Part shown: piece by piece, positions 36,604 through 47,239 of the stretch
Layout: each line of letters opens with the position of its first letter
How positions within the stretch are numbered: position 1 is the first letter of the stretch
Assembly (NCBI GenBank): GCA_003254925.1
Contig: QANZ01005809.1
Coordinates: 246,974-310,973, forward strand
DNA from: Chamaecrista fasciculata
Lineage: Eukaryota; Streptophyta; Magnoliopsida; Fabales; Fabaceae
Length of the DNA stretch: 64,000 nt
Direction of reading: 5' to 3'
The notes under the pieces: model-generated
What the model was told of the DNA's origin: nothing
Database searches by the model: none
The model's input: only the letters and a program-made list of their open reading frames with translations
Program-made: the position numbers and the translations under genes

Positions 36604-36953
36604 CAGTCCAGCACGGCAATCAACCAAACTCGTACTTAGCCCTTATGACTACCCTGTTACGGGTCAGTCCAACAACTCGTAACCCCTTACGTAATTGCAC
36701 CATGACTCTCGTCCCAACATCTAGTGCATGCATCTCTATGCACCGAGGTCATGCTGGTCTTAGTTCATTTTCGCTCCCACGAAAACAATTGACCAGGGAC
36801 AAATTTAGATTAATTATCTCATAATTAATCATGGACGCTATCATATTAAACATGCTAATAACATGATAACACATTAATTTATCTCCATAAATTAATAATA
36901 TGTTCAAAACATATTTACATAAAATGATTGGCCCTAGGGCACAATCTCCAACA
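36604..36953 (-). repeat. Inverted copia LTR fragment
   Basis: On the minus strand this reads from the LTR first base (TGTTGGAGATTGTGCCC at 36953) through ACGAGTTGTTGGACTGACCC. It then skips about 150 bp relative to the 5' LTR and continues GTAACAGGGTAGTCATAAGG. With the preceding fragment it forms a palindrome of about 270 bp per arm. Confidence 0.9.
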
Positions 36954-37248
36954 AGGCTAGCCCCCCAGTCCGATCGCCAACAAAGTTGGGCGGATACACA
37001 TACATACTTGCGCAAATAAAATAAACATCTCAAGCAGATAAACCAACAAATAACATGAACGTGAAACACATTTATCAAAATATGGACCTTATGGCCCAGC
37101 AAATTATCAGGCCGCATGATTGAAATATTCATCAACATAAACGGGCACAAACGCCCTAAAATATCCACTAAAGGGCACATACGCCCTGTCCAAATTCAAA
37201 AAGGGGAACACACCCCCTGCAAACTACAAATTATTACAAACGGATGAC

Positions 37249-39947
37249 TTAGTCATCCGAAATCACAGTGGCGGCGGTCGCATCAGGTACATGGTCACCG
37301 CTCCCCTCTCCACCCTCGCTGTCCGCGGCTACGGTCGGATTCTCGATATCTGCTTGATTGCCCGCGGTACTCAGCACATCCGCCGGAGGCACATACCCGT
37401 CGTCACCAGGCCTGAGCTGCGACCGCCCTTCTGCCAACTCCAGCCCATGGATAGTCCAATCCTCTAGCAGGTCAGGCATTGGTTCGCCCGGCTCATCATC
37501 ATCCGCTCGCATGAGGATCTCGTGCCCGCCCTGGCCATCTGGTAACACATCATGGGTGTAATCGATACCCGCCTCGTTCAGCTCAGGGTTCAGAAAATTT
37601 AACTGCTTCCGGCAGTTATCAAAACCGCAAGCGGTCGCGTTAACATAAAACCAGTACCACTGCCTCCGCTTGTCTCGGTGCTCCCGCTCAATCCTTTGAG
37701 CCTCTCCGGCCCGGTACGCCTCGAGCTCCTCCCTTGCAGCCGCCGCATCCCCCTGTTGCGCCGCCGCCTTTCGCACGGCCTCAGCCGCCTCTTGGTCGGC
37801 CTTCCTCCTCCTCCTCTCTCTCTCTTTTTCTCTTCCTCTAGCTTCTTCACGTGCGCCCTCTTGGCCTGAGCCTCCGCCTGGTCCCTGGCAGCTTCTAGTG
37901 CTTTGAGCTGCTCAACTCCACTGGGCACCCTCGCCTCTTCCCTCAAACGGGCGACTTCTTTCGCCAGATTGTGCGATAATGTCTGAGCGGCGTGGCACGC
38001 CACGGAAGATATCATGTTGTGTGCCTCTGCGAACTCTACTGGTGGGCGCTTATACGCTTCGACAACCAAGGTGTCATGCCACTCATAGATGCCATTGGAG
38101 TACAAGGACTGGATGGAGGCCACACCCGAGAATCGCCCTCTGTTTGGATGCGAGGGCAAGTAGGGGAACTGAGCCTCGCCATTCACATCGACCCTCTGCT
38201 CAGCCGGCATGTCCATCCGGGGGTCGCGCGGCCCATCACCGTCGGGATGGTTGACCTTGATGAACTTGTCCAGCTCCTCGTCGTCCCAGTGAATAAACAC
38301 CCCGAGATCCGCTGGACCGTTTGTGCACGCCTTCTTAGCTGGCGGGCCCTCCTTTGGAACACCCCCCGCCGTGCCTTTCTCTTTGGCGTCACTCTTTTTC
38401 CCCTTTCCTGGCGAGGCAGCCTCAGCCCTGGCTACATTGCCCGCCAACCTCATCCCACCAAGCGTCAGCACGGGTGGGCCTGGCCTCTTCTTCGCCGGGC
38501 TCGCCGACGCCTGCCCGACCGCCATTTGGGCCACCACGCCCCCAGAAGCAGATGGAGCGCGGGATGTTGAAGGCCTTGGAGCTCTCTGCCTTGCCCCGGG
38601 CGCCATCGGCAGAGATCGCACCCCAGCTGGTGCAGACGTTTGCGCAGGCGCCGGTTCACTCGTCTGTTTTCCTCGGCCCGCCGCAGCCAAACTTCCGGCC
38701 GCTTGATCAGTTGGCCTCCTCTTCGACCAGGTCGAAGTTGCAAAACAAACAACATCGGTTATAAACCATTTGAGCACCCATATCATATATCAATCAAAGA
38801 GATAAAACAGCATATTACATGTCTGCACATAGTTCCTGTACAAAGAGCTAAGGAGTCTATCCGCCCGCTGCTCCTCCTCGCTAAGATGCCCCCTTTTAAT
38901 CGGGCTCGCCCCCGTCTTGGCATCCGACCATCCCACAGGAAACAGAGAACGGTCATCCTCCTCCCTCACCCTCCAAGGGCGCCCAAGCCCATTCTGTACA
39001 ATAGGGAAGTACCTGTCTTTCCAATTCTTCCAGTTGCTGACACTCGCTGGAAATCCACTCAGGCTTCCCCCCTTCATCTGTATATTCACTCGCCCGTTAT
39101 CCCCGGGCTTCATAGAGAACCAATACAAAAACAATTTTACAGTGAGCTCCACGCCCACTGACCAGGCCGCGTATTGTAAGAACTCCAGACTCCGCCAGCC
39201 ATTCTCCATCAGCTGCGCCGGACAGCAATTGAGGTGATTCAACAATTCGACCTCAAAGTCGTTGAATGGCAAATTGGAGCCGCACTCCCGCAGCAGGACC
39301 TCATGCACGATAAACCCTCGTCGATGGGTCCACCATAGTGAATTGTTGCCATCCTAAGCGCCCACGGCCATGCCGCTTGCCTCCCGGCCAGACCCTGGCC
39401 CGAAGTATGCATCGTGAGCTGCCTCCAGCTCCTCTTCATCATCAAACCTAGATGGCTCCGCTGGCGGCCCCTTGGTCGCCCTGACCTCGGGATTCCCCCA
39501 CCCCTCTACGGCATCCCACATGATTGGCTCTCGGGCTATGATCAATCTCTCCCCTTCGGCCGCCGACCCACACAGGTTGCCCGTCGGCTCGTCCATTACT
39601 CTGGCTGGCTCTTCCTCTGAGCGGTCCGATAACTCCAACAACAACTCCTCCTCAGTTATTTCAGACATAATTACTGGATTATAAACAACTAGATCCCAAC
39701 ACCCCCTATACACGCTCGTTGCCCCTCCACCCCGCGTCCGCACGCCCTTCGCGTTACGCGTCCGCCCAGCTAACAGCTCGGTCGCCCTTCGCACAGCTTC
39801 GTCTAACGATCGGCGCACCACCTCTATATCCACTGAGCTACTCCTCTGTGTAGTCAAACTACTAACGCTACTCAGTTCTTCACCTTCTTCTAACTCCCTA
39901 AGGATCACCATGGTCTCTAACACTCGCAAGAAAAATTCAAAGCACAA
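37249..39947 (-). pseudogene. Antisense extra ORF (aORF) of the gypsy element
   Basis: A minus-strand coding unit opposite to gag-pol. N-terminal part (39947-39354) starts MCFEFFLRVLETMVILRELE and is Glu-rich. An in-frame TAG follows at 39354-39356. The same frame goes on with CGSNLPFNDFEVELLNHLNC, NGWRSLEFLQYAAWSVGVEL and GRPWRVREEDDRSLFPVGWS, which resembles the plant gypsy-type transposon domain PF04195. A probable intron near 38700-38830 precedes a Pro/Ala/Lys-rich region (38786-37830, PAKKRPGPPVLTLGGMRL). A coiled-coil-like Glu/Arg/Ala segment and, after a frame change near 37800, an acidic C-terminus ending ATAATVISDD follow. Such antisense ORFs are known from Tat-type elements; their function is unknown. 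Confidence 0.78.
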
Positions 39948-40900
39948 GGGATTAGGATGTACCTGAAGCCATGGTACGCATGATTGTTCGAATCTGAACG
40001 TTGAAATGTCTTTTGGCGCTCGCCCTGATAATCAACTGTCGCTCACCCACTTCACAACCTGCAGAAAACGCACGTCATTACATGACCAAACACTTTCCCA
40101 ACAAGCTAGACCGCCCGGTCTGCTTATTCATCCAGATGGGGCGCACGCCCATTTTACCCACCCCCAAACCAAACCCAGAAACTCATGAACACTCATGACC
40201 TTGATGAACACTAGCCCAGCAGGTGGCGATCGCAAAAGCCAGTTTTCCTAGTTTCAAACCCAGAAACCCATACACATTCACACACAACCATGAACTCGGC
40301 AAGCTCTAGCCCAGAAAACCCAGATTCATCAAGAACATTTACGAACACTTATAAAACACGGCAAACACAAACCCCGAAGCTTTGTACCCACTAAGTCCGA
40401 GCCCAGAAACATTTTTCCTTTTTCAAAACCCCAACCCATTTTTGCTAAGTCTCGCGACGAAATCACCCACACCCTAACAGTCAATCGCGAAACACAGACA
40501 CCCGCAATCGACAAACATCAAACCAGCAAACATGCGTATCCCCCCCCCAACTCCATCTTCCCTCTCACAATCACAGAAATATCTCACAAAACCTTCCCCA
40601 TCAACTGTAAATGCGAAACCCTAACACATGCAGCCACTACACAAAGTCACGAGATATTACTTACTGAGAAACATTGAACTCGGACCGATTCTCGCTCACA
40701 ATCACCGTGCTTCAAATTCGGCGGCGGTTACACGATTCCGGCGACTTAACTTGGCGGTTTTCTCTTTTCTCTCTCCTGGGTTCTTGAATGCACAACGCAA
40801 AGTGTGTGAAACGCTTCGTTTTGCCCTTGAATACCCTCACCTGCGCGACAAACGAGGCGTTTCTGCTTTTTCAAAACTCTAGCCTCCCGGGTTTTGACAC
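39948..40900 (-). promoter_or_regulatory. Putative promoter and spliced leader of the antisense ORF
   Basis: On the minus strand a donor-like CAGTAAGTAAT lies at about 40660 and an acceptor TTTTCTGCAG at about 40055. After a short exon carrying ATGCGTACCATGGCTTCAG (ending near 39971) there is another donor GTACATCC, and an acceptor-like site lies before ATGGTGATCC (about 39911). This suggests the antisense ORF has its own 5' UTR intron and a split start. These sites were judged by eye and are unproven. Confidence 0.4.
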
Positions 40901-41022
40901 GTGTCTGTGACAAGACAGCGCTACCTACAACATGGCCGCCCGCCATGGCCACCTCGACTTTCCATATTCCCATGGAAGCCCGCCATTCCTAATGCTCCCT
41001 CTGCGCAGAGGACAAGTACTCT

Positions 41023-41209
41023 TGTACATTTTGGGCGTGCGCCTAAAACGCATACATGGCTCAGGCATTGGTTCCATCGCACGCGCTCCAAACCTATCAC
41101 CCCGCACACCTTGAGAAATGATACGACGAACGCGCTCGTAGACGATCCAATTGCTCTTGTAGCCCTCACTTGTTGAACTAGGTAAGCTTGTCCATTTTTT
41201 AGTTTATCA
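41023..41209 (+). repeat. Gypsy 3' LTR, internally shortened
   Basis: Starts near TGTACATTTTGGGCGTGCGCC and ends TTTATCA just before the TSD. Only about 187 bp compared with 606 bp for the 5' LTR. The first 30 bp and last 75 bp match, while the middle, including the TATA box, is missing or replaced. The start is approximate. Confidence 0.75.
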
Positions 41210-41365
41210 ACATTTATTAAAAAAAATATATAAAAAAATGAGGAAATATAAGGGTATTATTATCAAGAGAAAAAGAAGAAGGTCAATCAATTAATGTTGT
41301 ACAAAATTCTGCATACTTTTTCATATTTTCAAGGACAATAAATGCATCTAAGGACTATATTGATA
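41210..41365. mobile_element. Palindromic element interrupted by gypsy (right arm)
   Basis: Reverse complement reads CCTTAGATGCATTTATTGTC, AACATTAATTGATTGACC and AATACCCTTATATTTCCTCA. These match the left arm at 22873-23020 in order, so this is the other end of the same pre-existing element. Confidence 0.82.
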
Positions 41366-41439
41366 ATTCATTTTCTTTGCTGTTTCTAATGTTTTTTTTT
41401 AATTTCTCAAAAATATACATCCCCATTACTACTTTAAAC

Positions 41440-41966
41440 CATAGTATTAAAAACCGGACCGGACGGGGCGGACCGACCGGTGAACCGGAGCCCAGGCCGG
41501 TCCGGAGAAATAAAAATATCGAATTGCAGTTGAACCGGTGACTCACCGGTTCAACCGGCGGTCCGACCGGTGAACCGTGAACCGGTTTGACCCACCAAAG
41601 TTTGCAAAATTACATATTGACTCCAAAAAATTTTCAAAAAATTACAAATTAGTCCCTGGATACATGTTATAGATGGACTAAAATGAAAACTTTAAAAAAA
41701 ATTTGGGGTCAATATGTAATTTTTACAAAACTTGTTATGGTTAAAATTGCAAAATAGCTCCAAAGGTACTAAAGTGTTTAATATTTACTTTATATTTAAA
41801 TTATTGCAATATATTAATGTGTACTTAATGAATATGTATATTTGAAAATGTATTTTTTAAGTAAACCGGCTCAACCGGTTAAACCAGTGACCCAGCGGTT
41901 GAACCATTGAACCAGTGACCCGAGCCTTCCACCGGTTTGATAATCGGTCCGGTTTTTTGCAGTATG
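41440..41966. mobile_element. Non-autonomous hAT-type element (CCGGACCGG family)
   Basis: Ends CATAGTATTAAAAACCGGAC and, in reverse complement, CATACTGCAAAAAACCGGAC. A perfect 8-bp TSD CTTTAAAC lies at 41432-41439 and 41967-41974, the hAT length. The subterminal parts are rich in ACCGGT-type repeats (GTGAACCGG, TTCAACCGG, GGTTGAACC). It has no coding capacity. The same termini occur on the larger element at 47590-51434. Confidence 0.9.
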
Positions 41967-41974
41967 CTTTAAAC

Positions 41975-42607
41975 TAATCAAATCTTTGACTTTGTTCTTT
42001 TGCTTTTCAAACATGTCATTAAAATAATATTTTATTCTTTAATTAAAAACTGATCTTATCAAAACAGAAAATCTCATATTTTAAATTATAAAATCCAATC
42101 TACATCTTAGAGAATCAGATGCTGTCATAAACTAATTAGAAATCAAATCTCATCCAGTCCTTTTTCAATTTCTGACTTCAATTTTTTTTTTCTAAATTTT
42201 CCCCTCAGCCAAGAATTTGATGGTTAAGAATTCAAAGCCCATAATACTTTTTTGTTTTTCATTAAAGCCCAATCTATTAATAAAAGGAATCAATTTCCAG
42301 AAGCCCTATTTCGAAACGTGTCTCTCTCACAAATAAAACCTATCAGTGAAATTTGTAAGAGAAAACTGAAGCATCTCTCTCTTCTCTTGCTTTCTTTCTC
42401 TGTCTTCCATATCCAAATCCAAACTTGCAATAAATTCAAAATCAAATTTAGAATTTGATTTGTACCTTCTTTTTTCTTCCTTTCTGGATTCTTCTCTCTC
42501 GCTTTCTCTCTCTAGCTAATACTTTCTCTCTCTTTCAGACAATCTCTTCTTCCCCGCCGCCGGGACCTGAGTTTGTTTTGCTTCTTCTGACCGGTGTTGT
42601 TTTCCGG
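41975..42607 (+). promoter_or_regulatory. Promoter and 5' UTR exon of the NUP50 gene
   Basis: AT-rich upstream sequence gives way to a CT-rich leader (about 42370-42540) and CCCCGCCGCCGGGACC. The leader ends at a strong donor, CCGG/GTACGT, at 42607-42608. The exact transcription start is not visible. Confidence 0.55.
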
Positions 42608-43269
42608 GTACGTACTTGTCCGAAGCTCACCTCATTCTATCTCTCTGTGAATTTACTGTTTCTATTTGTGATCGCGAAATGTTTCGAGATTGTTAGGTTA
42701 ATATGGATAGAGTAGGGTTTTAGTTCCTGTTGGTGTTTTTTGCGAAATGGAGTTATGGGTTTTGATTTTTTTTATGTTTACTGTTTGATTTTTGGTCTTG
42801 GAATCTAGTTGGTCTTACTTTTTCACTCTTGTTTAGTCTTTGTTTGTTCATTTATTTCGCGGGTATTTGTGTTGTTGGATGCCGAGGTTTGAGACTTTGA
42901 GCACTGGTTCTGTGTTTTCAGGGTTTCTATAATATATTTGGGGTTTCTTGATGAAAATTTGTGCTTGTTTGAGAGGATTATGTAGGAAGTATTCTTATTC
43001 CTTTTTCAACGTGTACCCTGTCTTGCTGTTACCTCTGTTGCCTTTGTACCGAAAGAGGGGGCTTGTGGCGGAATTTGTATTCAAAAGGGACAGTTAGTAA
43101 AAAAAAACGACTGGAGTTTTGTTGAACTGATCTGTTAATTGTATGGTTATTCAAGCTGTAAATGTGATGTCATTAGAGGATCAATTTGAATAATAAGAAA
43201 CCATGAGTAAATCTCAGGACTGTAAACTACGCTCAGTTGTACTAATTTTTCCAAATTGACCATAACGCT

Positions 43270-43510
43270 ATCATTTTAATTGATGGACCCGGATCTTCTG
43301 TCTTCAAAACCTCTCTATCATTCTCTATCATTGGAACGCCCGGTAAAACAACACCCAAAACGCACTGTTTCATTTAATTTCATAAAATGAGACCACCATG
43401 TGGCATGATCTTAATAATGGCGGGCTCAAAATCGGACGGTTAAAAATCACCTAAATGCAGAGAATGATAGAGAACTCAAATTTAGAGGATCCAATTTCTT
43501 TAATTGATAT
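43270..43510. repeat. Possible small TIR element in the NUP50 intron
   Basis: The left end (GGATCTTCTGTC, CTCTCTATCATTCTCTATC) and the reverse complement of the right end (GGATCCTCTAAATTTG, TTCTCTATCATTCTCTGC) are similar imperfect inverted repeats about 60 bp long, both flanked by TTAATTGAT. Family not recognised. Confidence 0.5.
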
Positions 43511-43614
43511 ATCAAATGTAAACTGTTCAAACAGAATAAGTCAACTACTACGTTTACTATTTCCAAATAGCTTTCCATTTTTGGTAAACTGAAAACAAAC
43601 TCGACTAAATCCTA

Positions 43615-43886
43615 CTCCCTCTGTTTCATAATATCTGCCATAGTTTTGGAGATATCTATGTTTCAAAATATCTGAAGTTTTACAAAATCAAGAAAGCATT
43701 ATTTTTTTACAAGTTTATCCCTACCTATTCTCTCTTAATAATAAATATCCTTTGAAAATAGGAAAGAATAAATAAGGGCAATGTAGTCTTTTTATCCTCG
43801 ATTTTTCTAAGTTTAAGATGAATTAATTATTTTATTGGTCTGTGAGCATCCACCAAATTACAGCAGATATTGTGAACCGGAGGGAG
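43615..43886. mobile_element. Stowaway-like MITE
   Basis: TIRs CTCCCTCTGTTTCATAATAT and, at the other end, ATATTGTGAACCGGAGGGAG, flanked on both sides by TA (43613-43614 and 43887-43888). CTCCCTCCGTT-type ends with TA duplications define Tc1/mariner-related Stowaway MITEs. 272 bp, non-coding. Confidence 0.93.
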
Positions 43887-45431
43887 TATTATTTACTACT
43901 GGTGAGTATTTACGCTGTTATTTAAAACTTTGCTTTTTGTTTCACTTGATCCGTTACGTCAGCTGGTGGTTTCCGAGTAAAGACAAGGTTAGTCTTTATG
44001 AATTCATAAAATGCTAGTATCTGGTGATACAGTATTTTAAAACTTATATCTGAGAACAGTCTATGTCTAGTACCGGAATAACCGGATCACTTTTTATTTG
44101 ATAGCTACTTATGCTTTAATATTAAGCATCCCGATATTGAGATGCTGATGTCACAACATTGTTATTGTCTGTGTGTGACTGATAAGTAATTTATGAGAAT
44201 TTAGTTTGAATGTACTTGGGTTGGCTGGTATTTCCATGGGAAAATTTGTTTGACATTGCTGTATTATAGTCAGTTATTTTAAATTTTAATTGTGCCAAAG
44301 CACTTCGGTCGATACTGTGAAATTCCTATACCAATGGCTGTTGGTATTGTTATCCACACACCATACTCTACTGTTTTTTCACTTGAAGTGCTTGGTGCTT
44401 GGCTTTTGAAAGTGTCAACTGTCAAGAATGGAAGTGTCTTATACATACATATAGTCTATGATATCAACAAAGCTTTAAAATTTTGATACCTTTAATTTAG
44501 GTTTTTATCACCTGTGAGGGTAGTGCTAGTAATATCATTATCTTGCTTGAAGGTAAGATATTGTTGGTGTATATAGCATTTGTAGACTGTCTTCAGTTTC
44601 AGTTGAGTGATTCCATCATTTGAGAGAAGAAGAATGATGATCGATGAAATTAATTTAGCTCCAACTTTTCTTTAGTCTAATATCTTTATTTATAGAGTCT
44701 CACCTTCCTCCAAACTTGCCCTCTGGCTTTTGGCTGTTCAGATAATCTTTTGCTTCTAGTGGAGACAGTTTGTTGATAGCAGGAGGAGAACAAAATGTTA
44801 CTTATGGTTTTTATTGTGTTCTGAGGAAGTGAAAAAAATGTTATCCTGTGGACATCATAAGGGCTTTCTAATCTTATTGGGCCTGTTTGGATAGGCTTTT
44901 GAAAAAAGTGCTTAAATTGTTAATTTTTTTATTAAATAACTTTTAACCAAAGTAAATGTTATTTTACTTTTGGATATTACAAAATAAAAGCATTGTTGAG
45001 AGAAATCTAAGAGGGACAAATTTGAGAAAAAAATTAATATATGAGACCCAACTAGAATTTTAGTCAATATGATGTTTTGGATTATGTTAGAATGTTTTTA
45101 TAAAGTCTTTTTCCATGAGACTTTACAAGTGCTTTTGGAGAATCCAGAAATTTTGACTTGTGAAGAAAGCACACTTTTAACTTTTATATGTGTCTGTTGT
45201 GAGGTGGTAATTGCCTAATTGGATGCTCCTATTTAGCCTTTTATAGGTTCATGTTTTGGGGTGTATGTCTAAATTGCCATACATAAACTTTGATTTTTCA
45301 TGCTGATTTTATTATTACTTTAAATATGCCATCCAATTGAGGAGAAAAGAATTCTTTTTTGCAGCTATTGCCTTGCACATAATTGGTTTGATAGAAGTTC
45401 TGAAGTTGTAATTCATTGATTTCATTCTTCA

Positions 45432-46814
45432 ATGGGGGATGCTGATAATGCCCTTCCACCTTCAAAGAAAAGGGCAGCTGGAAGGGAGCTCTCTCGAGAT
45501 ACTCCCCTTGACGATGAGGAGGATACCCCAGAAGTTGAGACTGGAACGTTTAAGAGGGCCAGTGATGAGGTTCTTGCTGGTAGGAGAATAGTCAAAGTTC
45601 GTCGCCAACAGAACAATTCTGCTCCATCTGCAAATCCTTTTGCTGGAATACGTTTGGTTTCTTCTACCGAATCCAATGCTAATCCTGCTGAAGCACAACC
45701 TGCTGGTGAGAACACTGTTACAAATACCAAAAATACTGATGAGGTTAACGTGCAATCAGAGAGCAAAATTGGTGAGGTGGGTGATAAATCTGCTGCAAAT
45801 AAGGAGTCAGAGAGCAAAGCTGATGAGGTGGCTGATAAATCTGCTGCAAATAGGGATGCTGCTGAAGAAAGCTCTGTTGATAAGGAGCATATTGTAGAGG
45901 AGAGTGTGGTTGAAAAATCTAAGGTAGATGAAGAACAAAACAAGGATGGCAATGAAAATGTAAATGAAGATAAGAAGGATGCTGCAGATAAGGTGAGTGC
46001 TTCTGAGGTGGATAAAGAACAAACTAAGGATGAGAATGGTACAAGAAACGATGACGAGAAAGAGACAGCTGACAATGAGGATAAGAAAGACAACAAAGTT
46101 GAAAGTGAAGAGACTAACACAGAAGGTCCTTTGAAGTCATTTCAACAGCTTTCCAGTAGCCAAAATGCTTTCACCGGTCTAGCTGGAACTGGATTTTCTG
46201 CTTCCTCATTTTCCTTCGGGTCTTTATCCAAGGATGGATCTGCTTCAGGTAGTGGTTCTGGTTCTATTTTCGGACTGAAAAATGACAATCCTTTTGGTCT
46301 GGGTTTATCCAACAATGGCAGTTCCGTTTTTGGGGCAACTGGTGCCTCTGCTGCTTCTAAGGGCGAGGGTAGCGGATTCTCAACAATGCAGGAGGTTGTA
46401 GTCGAAACCGGCGAAGAAAACGAGAAAGCGGTTTTCAACGCAGATTCCGTATTGTTTGAATTCGTTGATGGAAGTTGGAAGGAACGAGGAAAAGGGGAAC
46501 TGAAGATCAACGTTACTACTCAAGAGACCGAAAAGGCGGCTAGGCTTCTTATGAGATCCAGGGGAAATTACAGGTTGATTTTGAATGCACGTCTCTACCC
46601 TGATATGAAGCTCACAAATATGGACAAGAAAGGTGTCACTTTTGCTTGTATCAACAGTGCCACTGAAGGTAAGAATGGTCTCTCAACATTTGCCCTTAAG
46701 TTTAAGGATGCTTCCATAGTTGAGGAGTTTAAAGGCACTGTCTTGGCTCACAAGGGTGAGAAATCTTCAACTCTCAAGACCCCAGAAAATTCCCCTAAGG
46801 CTTCTGATGATTGA
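45432..46814 (+). CDS. NUP50: Nuclear pore protein NUP50-type with RanBP1 domain
   Basis: Single coding exon, 460 aa. NUP50 proteins sit at the nuclear basket and help importin-alpha/beta cargo release through Ran-GTP. The N-terminus has basic segments (PPSKKRAAGRE, TFKRASDEVLAGRRIVKVRR at about residues 38-57) like the importin-binding part of the family. Residues about 75-230 are a Lys/Glu-rich acidic linker containing a 17-residue tandem duplication. Residues about 235-315 carry FG-type motifs (SFSFGS, SIFGLK, NPFGLG, SVFGAT). From about residue 318 to 450 a RanBP1-like domain follows (VLFEFVDGSWKERGKGELKI, RSRGNYRLILNARLYPDMKL). The start is the first ATG after the UTR acceptor. No truncation was seen. 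Confidence 0.96.
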   Translation: MGDADNALPPSKKRAAGRELSRDTPLDDEEDTPEVETGTFKRASDEVLAGRRIVKVRRQQNNSAPSANPFAGIRLVSSTESNANPAEAQPAGENTVTNTKNTDEVNVQSESKIGEVGDKSAANKESESKADEVADKSAANRDAAEESSVDKEHIVEESVVEKSKVDEEQNKDGNENVNEDKKDAADKVSASEVDKEQTKDENGTRNDDEKETADNEDKKDNKVESEETNTEGPLKSFQQLSSSQNAFTGLAGTGFSASSFSFGSLSKDGSASGSGSGSIFGLKNDNPFGLGLSNNGSSVFGATGASAASKGEGSGFSTMQEVVVETGEENEKAVFNADSVLFEFVDGSWKERGKGELKINVTTQETEKAARLLMRSRGNYRLILNARLYPDMKLTNMDKKGVTFACINSATEGKNGLSTFALKFKDASIVEEFKGTVLAHKGEKSSTLKTPENSPKASDD

Positions 46815-47239
46815 TTTGAGATATATATATATCCCAGTTATCTGTTTACTGAGTCTGTCATATTTTAAGAAGGGAAAAAAAAATTTACTTTTGTGAGTTG
46901 GTATGCCTTTGTGTGGCAGAGTCTATCATATTTGACTATATTGTTGTACTTTAAATATGAGTCAAGTCTCCTTGCTAAGGGGAAAGTATTTTTGGATAAT
47001 TAGTCGTAGTAGCTCCTGGACACTGGGGACATTCTATTATACTATAGATCCATGGAACTTGCCAAATTTCAATGTCTTAATGTTTTTTGTTTTCTTTTGT
47101 TATGCGGAAGCAGTTTATTTTTTCAAGTCATTCACTTGGTATTTGGAATTTTATTTAGTTATTTCGAATTTGATCCAATCCTCCCTCATCTGTAGAGATG
47201 TAATATTTAGTTAGATCATTAGGGATTGTGATTTTATTT
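46815..47239 (+). other. 3' UTR and downstream flank of NUP50
   Basis: T-rich non-coding sequence after the TGA stop. No other gene was found. AATATGAG-type and AATATTTAG motifs are present but the polyadenylation site is not defined. Confidence 0.4.

Larger units (their letters stand above)
29074..36953 (+). mobile_element. Ty1-copia retrotransposon nested in the gypsy integrase
   Basis: Order: 5' LTR, PBS, long leader, gag, zinc knuckle, protease, integrase, RT, RNase H, PPT, 3' LTR fragment. Integrase before RT defines Ty1-copia. The 3' end is abnormal: only the first 280 bp of the 3' LTR are present, followed by an inverted LTR fragment. No TSD is visible (CCTGG at the left, AGGCT at the right). 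Several in-frame stops and frame changes show it is inactive. Where comparable, the two LTR starts differ at about 7 of 280 positions by eye, which suggests a moderately recent insertion. Confidence 0.93.
23255..41209 (+). mobile_element. Ty3-gypsy LTR retrotransposon, Tat-type, with nested copia element
   Basis: Flanked by a perfect 5-bp TSD ACATT (23250-23254 and 41210-41214). Order on the plus strand: 5' LTR, PBS region, gag, protease, reverse transcriptase, RNase H, integrase (truncated), a nested copia element (29074-36953), antisense extra ORF, short 3' LTR. An antisense ORF between pol and the 3' LTR is a known trait of some plant Tat-lineage elements. The coding parts carry frame changes and in-frame stops, so the element is dead. 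It is clearly richer in GC than the flanks. Confidence 0.93.
42608..45364 (+). other. 5'-UTR intron of the NUP50 gene
   Basis: A 2.76-kb stretch with no coding sequence, from donor GTACGT at 42608 to acceptor TTTTTTGCAG ending at 45364. It carries a Stowaway-like MITE and another small palindromic repeat. The acceptor lies 67 bases before the start codon. The intron is inferred from splice consensus and gene layout, not from transcripts. Confidence 0.65.

Noticed and set aside
37992..38764. Plus-strand frames opposite the antisense ORF
   Set aside because: The minus strand contains the recognisable gypsy-type domain; these frames are its shadow in GC-rich sequence.
40628..41176. Several overlapping frames before the gypsy 3' LTR
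   Set aside because: None has a recognisable domain; the region looks like the leader of the antisense ORF.
44890..45230. Possible MITE starting GGGCCTGTTTGGAT
   Set aside because: The left end looks like a common plant MITE start, but no matching inverted end or TSD was found.
45422..46120. Ser/Leu-rich minus-strand frame opposite NUP50
   Set aside because: It is the antisense of the Glu/Asp/Lys-rich linker, whose codons produce such frames.
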